DNA of 11,155 bases, from the NCBI GenBank assembly GCA_003520145.1, contig DOVJ01000049.1, positions 1-11,155 on the forward strand, in the 5' to 3' direction. Position 1 is the stretch's first letter; the number at the start of each line of letters is the position of its first letter. Both the position numbers and the translations under genes were made by a program. The notes beneath the pieces are model-generated. The model saw only the letters and a list, made by a program, of their open reading frames with translations. It searched no databases and was not told the origin of the DNA. Source of the DNA: Eubacterium sp. GTDB lineage: Bacteria; Bacillota; Clostridia; Lachnospirales; Lachnospiraceae. Positions 7,052-11,155 of the stretch are shown here, one piece after another.

Positions 7052-8209
7052 ATGAGTTTAGGCGTAAATACAAGATGTTTGCATATAGAGGAGGATGATG
7101 ATAGTGACTGTAAGCACTATGGAGCAATAAGTTTTCCGATATATCAGACAGCTACTTATGAACATCCGGAGGTTGGAAAAAGCACCGGATTTGATTATTC
7201 GAGATTACAGAATCCGACCAGACAGCGACTTGAAAATGTAGTTGCAAAGTTAGAACACGGATTGGATGCACTGGCTTTTTCGAGTGGTATGGCAGCAATA
7301 ACAGCGCTTATGGAAGTTTTTAAGCCGGGAGACCATCTTATAACAGATGTCGATCTCTACGGCGGAAGTATCCGTCTGTTTGACAATATCAATGCTAAAA
7401 ATGGTATAGAATTTACCAGAATAGATTGCAGTAGTGCAGATGTAGAAAAGTATATAAAAGATAATACAAGGGCGATATATATAGAGACTCCTACGAATCC
7501 GATGATGAGAGTGGTTGACATAGAGAAAGTCGCAAAGATTGCAAAGAGTCATGATCTTATGCTGATCGTAGATAATACTTTCTTATCACCGTACTTTCAG
7601 AATCCTCTTGATCTGGGAGCTGATGTTGTTATACATAGTGGAACGAAGTTCTTAGGTGGACATAATGATACCTTAGCAGGCTTTGTTGTTACAAGTAGAG
7701 AAGATGTAGCAGAGAAGCTCAGGTTTATAATAAAGACAGTCGGTTCAGGGCTTGCACCTTTTGACAGCTGGCTGATCTTAAGGGGTATTAAGACACTTGG
7801 TATCCGTATGGAAAAAGCGCAAAGTAATGCTTTAGAGATAGTTAAGTATCTTCAGTCAGAATCGAAAGTTAAGAACGTATACTATCCGGGTATCGAGGGT
7901 ACTAAAGGATATGAGATATGTAAGCGCCAGGCAAGAGGCTTCGGATCTATGATAACATTTGAGGTAGAGAGTGCAGATCTTGCGAAGCATATACTAAAGT
8001 ATACGAAGCTCATCCCTTTTGCAGAGAGTCTTGGCGGTGTAGAAACACTTCTTACTTATCCCTGTACCCAGACGCATGCGGATGTTCCTGAAGAAGAGCG
8101 CATAGCTAACGGAATCACTGACTGTGTACTTAGGATGTCGGTGGGAATAGAAGATGTTGAGGATCTTATAGAGGACCTTAAGTCCGCGATTCGGAAAGGA
8201 TGTGTTTAA
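7052..8209 (+). CDS. Cystathionine gamma-synthase/lyase family PLP enzyme
   Basis: 385 residues, standard for the Cys/Met metabolism PLP family (fold type I). PLP lysine is Lys199 in HSGTKFLGGHND. Asp174 (VDNTF) pairs with the ring nitrogen, Tyr103 (DLYGG) stacks on the ring, FSSGMAA (76-82) binds phosphate, and YSRLQNPTR (49-57) supplies the neighbouring-subunit residues. SLGGVETLLTYPCTQTHA near the C-terminus carries the usual substrate-binding region. The family covers cystathionine gamma-synthase, gamma-lyase, O-acylhomoserine sulfhydrylase and methionine gamma-lyase; sequence by eye does not separate them. Placed 27 nt after K2 with only a modest GGAAAG site (7036-7041). In this operon it could join a released thiol or cysteine to an activated homoserine, or split cystathionine. 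Confidence 0.9.
   Translation: MSLGVNTRCLHIEEDDDSDCKHYGAISFPIYQTATYEHPEVGKSTGFDYSRLQNPTRQRLENVVAKLEHGLDALAFSSGMAAITALMEVFKPGDHLITDVDLYGGSIRLFDNINAKNGIEFTRIDCSSADVEKYIKDNTRAIYIETPTNPMMRVVDIEKVAKIAKSHDLMLIVDNTFLSPYFQNPLDLGADVVIHSGTKFLGGHNDTLAGFVVTSREDVAEKLRFIIKTVGSGLAPFDSWLILRGIKTLGIRMEKAQSNALEIVKYLQSESKVKNVYYPGIEGTKGYEICKRQARGFGSMITFEVESADLAKHILKYTKLIPFAESLGGVETLLTYPCTQTHADVPEEERIANGITDCVLRMSVGIEDVEDLIEDLKSAIRKGCV
8193..8200 (+). promoter_or_regulatory. Ribosome site deciding the C-S lyase start
   Basis: GGAAAGGA lies 10 nt before GTG 8211 but only 1 nt before the other in-frame GTG at 8202. This favours GTG 8211, which also restores the 1-nt gap after the preceding stop seen at other gene junctions in this operon. 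Confidence 0.6.
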
Positions 8210-8210
8210 T

Positions 8211-9392
8211 GTGGCAGAGAGAAATCTGGATTTTGATAAGATAGTCGATAGAAAAGGGACTAAGTGTCTTAAGTATGACTTTGCAGTAAAGCGCGGGCTT
8301 CCAGCCGATGTGCTGCCTCTTTGGGTGGCCGATATGGATTTTCGGACTTCTTCTTATATCGAGGATGCGTTAAATGCTGTGGCGTCACATAACATATATG
8401 GCTATACGAATATACAAAGAGGAGATGGATTCTTTGAGGCTGTTGCAGGCTGGATGAAGAGACATCATGACTTTGAAGTGTTGCCAGAATGGCATGTTCA
8501 TACTCCGGGAGTGTGCTTTGCTATCGCAAATGCTATCCGCGCATATACAAGCATAGGCGATGCGGTCATAATCCAGCAGCCTGTTTATTATCCTTTCAGC
8601 AATATAGTTGTATCGAATGGAAGAAAGCTTGTCAGTAACGATCTGTGTTATGATGGCGAGGGGCATTATTCGATTGACTTTGAAGACTTTGAAAATAAGA
8701 TAAGAGATAATAACGTCAAGCTTTTTATCCTTTGTAATCCACATAATCCAGTAGGCAGAGTGTGGACAAAGGAGGAACTTGAACGAATAGGTGACATCTG
8801 TAAGAAGCATAAGGTACTCGTATTCAGTGATGAGATACATTTTGATTTCATCTGGAGTGGTAAGCATCACATATTCCAGGAAGTCAAAGAAGAGTATAGG
8901 GACTTTACAATTACGGGAACATCGGCAAGTAAGACTTTTAACCTTGCTGGTGCACAGCAGTCCAATATATTCATACCAAATCATGAATTAAAAAAGAAGT
9001 TTGTGAGAGAATATGATATATCAGGCTTAGATGAACCGAATCTTTTTGGCATCGCAGCTGCAGAGGCAGCTTATACTTATGGCGATGAGTGGTACGAGGC
9101 GGTTAAAAGATACATAAAGAGCAATATCGATTTTGCTAAGGAATATATCAGTGAGAATCTGCCAGGAGTCAGACTCGTTCCAACAGAAGGAACATATCTT
9201 ATATGGCTTGATTTTAGAAATCTTGGAATCGATGCTAGAGCTTTAGATGATCTCATCATCAACAAAGCAAAGCTTTGGCTTGATAGTGGAAGAATATTCG
9301 GCAGTACGGGAGCGGGATTTGAGAGAATCAATGTAGCGTGCCCAAGAGCTGTGCTTTATGAGGCTCTTCAGAGGATAAAAGAGGCTTTGTAG
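8211..9392 (+). CDS. MalY/PatB-type PLP C-S beta-lyase (aminotransferase class I fold)
   Basis: 393 residues, normal for the MalY/PatB family, which cleaves the C-S bond of cystathionine or cysteine conjugates to give a thiol, pyruvate and ammonia. Numbered from GTG 8211: LDFDKIVDRKGTKCLKYD near the start and LPLWVADMDF are family hallmarks; YGYTN (63-67), NPHNPVGRVW (176-185), SDEIH (206-210) and the PLP lysine Lys241 in SASKTFNLAG follow. The start is GTG 8211 on ribosome-site spacing; GTG 8202 would add three residues and overlap the previous gene. It is the last gene of the operon, followed by a strong terminator. With the cystathionine synthase-like neighbour it could turn cysteine into homocysteine, or release thiols from the product of the nitrogenase-like enzymes. 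Some relatives act as aminotransferases, so the substrate is open. Confidence 0.88.
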   Translation: MAERNLDFDKIVDRKGTKCLKYDFAVKRGLPADVLPLWVADMDFRTSSYIEDALNAVASHNIYGYTNIQRGDGFFEAVAGWMKRHHDFEVLPEWHVHTPGVCFAIANAIRAYTSIGDAVIIQQPVYYPFSNIVVSNGRKLVSNDLCYDGEGHYSIDFEDFENKIRDNNVKLFILCNPHNPVGRVWTKEELERIGDICKKHKVLVFSDEIHFDFIWSGKHHIFQEVKEEYRDFTITGTSASKTFNLAGAQQSNIFIPNHELKKKFVREYDISGLDEPNLFGIAAAEAAYTYGDEWYEAVKRYIKSNIDFAKEYISENLPGVRLVPTEGTYLIWLDFRNLGIDARALDDLIINKAKLWLDSGRIFGSTGAGFERINVACPRAVLYEALQRIKEAL

Positions 9393-9412
9393 GTAGGGGT
9401 TATAACAAACTT

Positions 9413-9460
9413 AACTCCCTTTAGGTAACCACATTTCTTTGGTTACCTAAAGGGAGTTTT
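9413..9460 (+). terminator. Strong intrinsic terminator, probably serving both strands
   Basis: A 19-bp perfect stem (9413-9431 with 9440-9458) with an 8-nt loop ends in TTTT at 9457-9460. It lies 20 nt after the C-S lyase stop and 24 nt before the stop of the convergent minus-strand gene. On the minus strand the stem is followed by a T-rich AAGTTTGTTATA, so it may stop transcription from both sides. Confidence 0.9.
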
Positions 9461-9484
9461 GAATTACTATGAATATTAAGTCGC

Positions 9485-10126
9485 TTACGCCCAAGCGTCC
9501 TTTTCCTTAGGTATTCTTATACCTGAAGTGAGATATTCTTCGTTGAGGAACCACTCGCCGGTGCTTCCTTTTTTGCGGAGTCTTACCTGTCTGTCGGAAT
9601 CAGCGCCTGATGACTTAACCCAGAGAGTAACATATCCCTCATTCTGATTGTCATAAGAATTCGGATGATCGAATACGGTGATCTTGTAAGGCTCTGTTGG
9701 CTTATAGTTATTCTCTGGTGATGTTCCTTCAAAATACGAGAGCATATGATAATCCTTGCCTGTAAGCTGCTCCTTCATCCTGGCGATTTCCTGATTCATA
9801 AGTGGAGCAGGACCTTTTAAGAAGTTAAGCATCTGGATGGCATTATCATAATTATTGTTGATATTGTTCATCGCAAGGATAACTAAAGCAACTACGCCAA
9901 AAGGATCCGTAAGATTAGCCTGAGGAAGTGCCTTCAGTTCTTCGAGGTTCTCAGGAAGCTTTGTGAAAGTAAATGTTTCTTTCTTCTGACGAATGTTCTT
10001 AACTGCGTCGTTCGCCATCTTATCAGCTCCTTTAAGGGCATCGTTCATTGCTTTTCTGCTGCTGCTTGTAACTGCCCCCTGGATAGTGTTTTCTACACGA
10101 TTTAATAAACTGTCAAATAATCCCAT
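9485..10126 (-). CDS. Uncharacterised 213-residue protein (possible DUF6935-like)
   Basis: The reading frame is preceded on its own strand by AAAGGAGTT (10135-10143), 8 nt before ATG, so it is a real gene. The N-terminal 50 residues are polar and helix-prone (MGLFDSLLNRVENTIQGAV, then Ala/Lys-rich). A short hydrophobic stretch, FGVVALVILAMNNI (about 76-89), is flanked by LTDP and Asn repeats; it looks more like a buried helix than a membrane anchor. The C-terminal half (about 140-213) is beta-rich with YVTLWVKSSG and RQVRLRKKGSTGEWFLNEEYL, and ends in a charged tail. No signal peptide or catalytic motif is visible. From memory it resembles a domain of unknown function found in Lachnospiraceae; I could not check this. 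It is convergent to the sulfur operon and probably unrelated to it. Confidence 0.8.
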   Translation of the reverse strand: MGLFDSLLNRVENTIQGAVTSSSRKAMNDALKGADKMANDAVKNIRQKKETFTFTKLPENLEELKALPQANLTDPFGVVALVILAMNNINNNYDNAIQMLNFLKGPAPLMNQEIARMKEQLTGKDYHMLSYFEGTSPENNYKPTEPYKITVFDHPNSYDNQNEGYVTLWVKSSGADSDRQVRLRKKGSTGEWFLNEEYLTSGIRIPKEKDAWA

Positions 10127-10156
10127 GTTTTTGAACTCCTTTCGGTATATCTTAAT

Positions 10157-10288
10157 CTAATCCCCATTTGATAACGGATCTGGAAGGGATTTTGCAAGCC
10201 AACGGTCGGCAACGTCCTTAACAACAAGATCGTAGTGCGCGATTGATTTTGTGTTCCCGTTGATGACACACTCTTTTGTTCTTATTAT
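10157..10288 (-). other. Startless open frame, possible gene remnant
   Basis: On the minus strand a stop-free frame ends with TAG at 10157-10159, 30 nt before the 213-residue gene. Its last 38 codons read like protein (for example VVKDVADRWLAKSLPDP), but no ATG, GTG or TTG lies in frame after the upstream stop at about 10309-10311. The promoter at 10284-10313 overlaps the open region. It may be the tail of a deleted gene, a gene with a non-standard start, or simply a chance frame in the leader of the 213-residue gene. Confidence 0.3.
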
Positions 10289-10313
10289 ACTTTGATTGAT
10301 TTGTATGTGTCAA
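10284..10313 (-). promoter_or_regulatory. Sigma-70/SigA-type promoter for the 213-residue gene
   Basis: On the minus strand a perfect TTGACA (10308-10313) and TATAAT (10284-10289) are separated by 18 nt. It drives toward the minus-strand gene, leaving a leader of about 150 nt. Both hexamers match consensus, so expression is probably strong. Confidence 0.8.
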
Positions 10314-10337
10314 GTTTTATTGCCTATTTTGAAAAGG

Positions 10338-10366
10338 TTGAATCTTAATTCTAAATAAGGTATAAT
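10338..10366 (+). promoter_or_regulatory. SigA-type promoter for the flavin reductase gene
   Basis: TTGAAT (10338-10343), 17 nt spacer, TATAAT (10361-10366). The start point would be near 10373, giving a leader of about 65 nt with a short C-run (10394-10399). It is divergent to the minus-strand promoter just to the left. Confidence 0.75.
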
Positions 10367-10423
10367 GCAACTACAAGACACATCATGTCCGCACCCCCCG
10401 GATTATGTTGGAAAATTACAGAG

Positions 10424-10430
10424 AAAAGGA
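10424..10430 (+). promoter_or_regulatory. Ribosome site deciding the flavin reductase start
   Basis: AAAAGGA lies 7 nt before ATG 10438. The in-frame ATG at 10405 has only a C-rich stretch upstream and would add 11 residues absent from family members as I know them, so 10438 is preferred. Confidence 0.65.
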
Positions 10431-10437
10431 TGATTAT

Positions 10438-10911
10438 ATGAACTTTACAACAGATATATTTGATCAATTCAGTCAGAAGTGGGCGCTTCTGACCGCGGGA
10501 GATAAAGAGAAGTTTAACACTATGACTGTCAGCTGGGGAGGTATGGGAACCTTATGGAATAAGCCAGTTGTAACAGTATATGTGAGAACTTCAAGATATA
10601 CTCATGAATTAATGGATAATGGTGAATTCTTTACTCTGAGCTTCTATCCTGAGCAGTACAAGAAGACTCTTGGTGTTCTGGGTTCAAAGTCTGGAAGAGA
10701 TATCGATAAGATGCATGAGTCAGGCTTAACGCCAAGAGATGCCGGAGAAACCGTAACATTTGCCGAGGCGGAGGTTACACTTGTGTGCAGAAAGCTTTTT
10801 AAGCAACGCATGGATAGGGCGAATATGCCTGAAGAGGTGGTATCGCGCTGGTATAAGGATGACGCGGATCATGACATGTATATCGGTGAGGTAGTTGATA
10901 TCATAAGATAG
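10438..10911 (+). CDS. Flavin reductase family protein (FMN-binding split barrel)
   Basis: 157 residues, typical of short clostridial members. Recognisable segments are ALLTAGDKEKFNTMTVSWG (17-35) with the TM-SWGG flavin-contact region, then LWNKPVVTVYVRTSRYTHE (39-57), GEFFTLSFYPE (62-72), the GSKSGRD segment (82-88) and VTLVCRKL (113-120). Such proteins bind FMN and either reduce flavin with NAD(P)H or act as small flavoprotein electron carriers. It has its own promoter and lies beyond the terminator, so it is not part of the sulfur operon, though supply of reduced flavin to it is conceivable. Start chosen on the AAAAGGA site. No transporter, kinase or redox partner gene lies next to it. 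Confidence 0.88.
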   Translation: MNFTTDIFDQFSQKWALLTAGDKEKFNTMTVSWGGMGTLWNKPVVTVYVRTSRYTHELMDNGEFFTLSFYPEQYKKTLGVLGSKSGRDIDKMHESGLTPRDAGETVTFAEAEVTLVCRKLFKQRMDRANMPEEVVSRWYKDDADHDMYIGEVVDIIR

Positions 10912-11086
10912 GGAAGTTAGAGAAGAGTACATTAAAGCCCTGTCTATATCTCAGGATGATGATAATCCTGAGAAGTTCATGGAATTCATGTTTAATCATC
11001 ATCAGAATAATCTGGAGTTTTATATGAGTGAATATAAGGATTCTCTCGAGATGACAGATTGGATTTTGAAATATAATGTAGGGTAA
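10907..11086 (+). pseudogene. Startless coding-like frame after flavin reductase (possible remnant)
   Basis: A stop-free frame begins right after a TAA at 10904-10906 (inside the end of the flavin reductase) and ends with TAA at 11084-11086. Its translation is protein-like: charged, helix-prone, with NPEKFMEFMFNHHQ and SLEMTDWILKYNVG near the end. The first in-frame ATG is at 10979, leaving only 35 residues and a weak ribosome site. I read it as the C-terminal remnant of a lost gene or a very small gene; no family is recognised. A 9-bp inverted repeat lies within it (10949-10973). Confidence 0.35.
10949..10973. repeat. 9-bp inverted repeat (stem-loop)
   Basis: TCTCAGGAT and ATCCTGAGA are exact reverse complements with a 7-nt loop, 38 nt after the flavin reductase stop. 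No T-run follows, so it is at best a weak terminator or RNA-stabilising hairpin; it may also be chance. Confidence 0.45.
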
Positions 11087-11092
11087 TGATTA

Positions 11093-11123
11093 TAGGGGTG
11101 TAAAATAACTCCCTTTTTGTTAC
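11093..11123 (+). repeat. Partial copy of the operon-terminator sequence at the window edge
   Basis: The segment begins TAGGGGT, continues through TAAA and TAACTCCCTTT, and ends GTTAC. It closely follows the order of 9394-9428 (TAGGGGT, TAACTCCCTTT, GGTAAC), with a shorter middle. In the first copy this is the left arm of the terminator, so a second terminator may be forming here. Its right arm would lie outside the window or be missing. Confidence 0.4.
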
Positions 11124-11155
11124 TGCTATGATGTTAGCCAATATGAAAGGCTGTA

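Noticed and set aside
8385..8984. 199-codon open frame on the minus strand inside the C-S lyase gene
   Set aside because: It is fully antisense to a clearly conserved gene, has no family-like content and no ribosome site; it is a codon-bias shadow.
10376..10390. Small near-palindrome around ACACATCATGTC as an operator of the flavin reductase gene
   Set aside because: Only four clean base pairs and no second copy; too weak to call.
1..11155. CRISPR arrays, tRNA or rRNA genes, insertion sequences, riboswitches
   Set aside because: I saw no regularly spaced repeats, cloverleaf-type sequence, transposase frames or recognisable riboswitch. The operon's own leader, where a sulfur-responsive switch might sit, is outside the window.

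Overview
The window is an AT-rich stretch of Firmicutes-like DNA. The organism is most likely an anaerobic Clostridia member, with Lachnospiraceae as my best guess. The basis is the strong GGAGG-type ribosome sites, tightly packed operon, TTGACA/TATAAT promoters, codon choice, and a short flavin reductase of a type common in that family. The assignment is inference; there is no rRNA or other marker gene.

Positions 47-9392 hold one dense plus-strand operon with gene gaps of 1 to 48 nt. It runs: a cysteine synthase-like PLP enzyme; a nitrogenase-like alpha/beta pair (D1, K1); a small NifX/NifB-C-terminus-like cofactor-binding protein; a second nitrogenase-like alpha/beta pair (D2, K2); a cystathionine gamma-synthase/lyase family enzyme; and a MalY/PatB-type C-S lyase. 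A 19-bp hairpin with a T-run (9413-9460) closes it.

Both pairs keep all six cysteines that hold the P-cluster in NifDK, and both alpha subunits keep the cysteine that anchors the active-site cofactor. The NifD residues needed for N2 reduction (Gln191, His195, Arg96 in Azotobacter numbering) are replaced, so these should not be ordinary nitrogenases. Together with three sulfur amino-acid enzymes in the same operon, the best hypothesis is a nitrogenase-like C-S bond reductase or sulfur-salvage system, analogous to methylthio-alkane reductase but with two DK pairs. No reductase (NifH-like) or NifB-like gene is inside the window. They may lie upstream, where a possible gene end is visible at 1-24.

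Convergent to the operon is a 213-residue protein of unknown function on the minus strand (9485-10126). A divergent promoter region (about 10284-10366) separates it from a plus-strand flavin reductase family gene (10438-10911). Two stop-bounded coding-like frames without a normal start (10157-10288 minus, 10907-11086 plus) flank these genes and may be gene remnants. The right end begins with a copy of the sequence found around the operon terminator.
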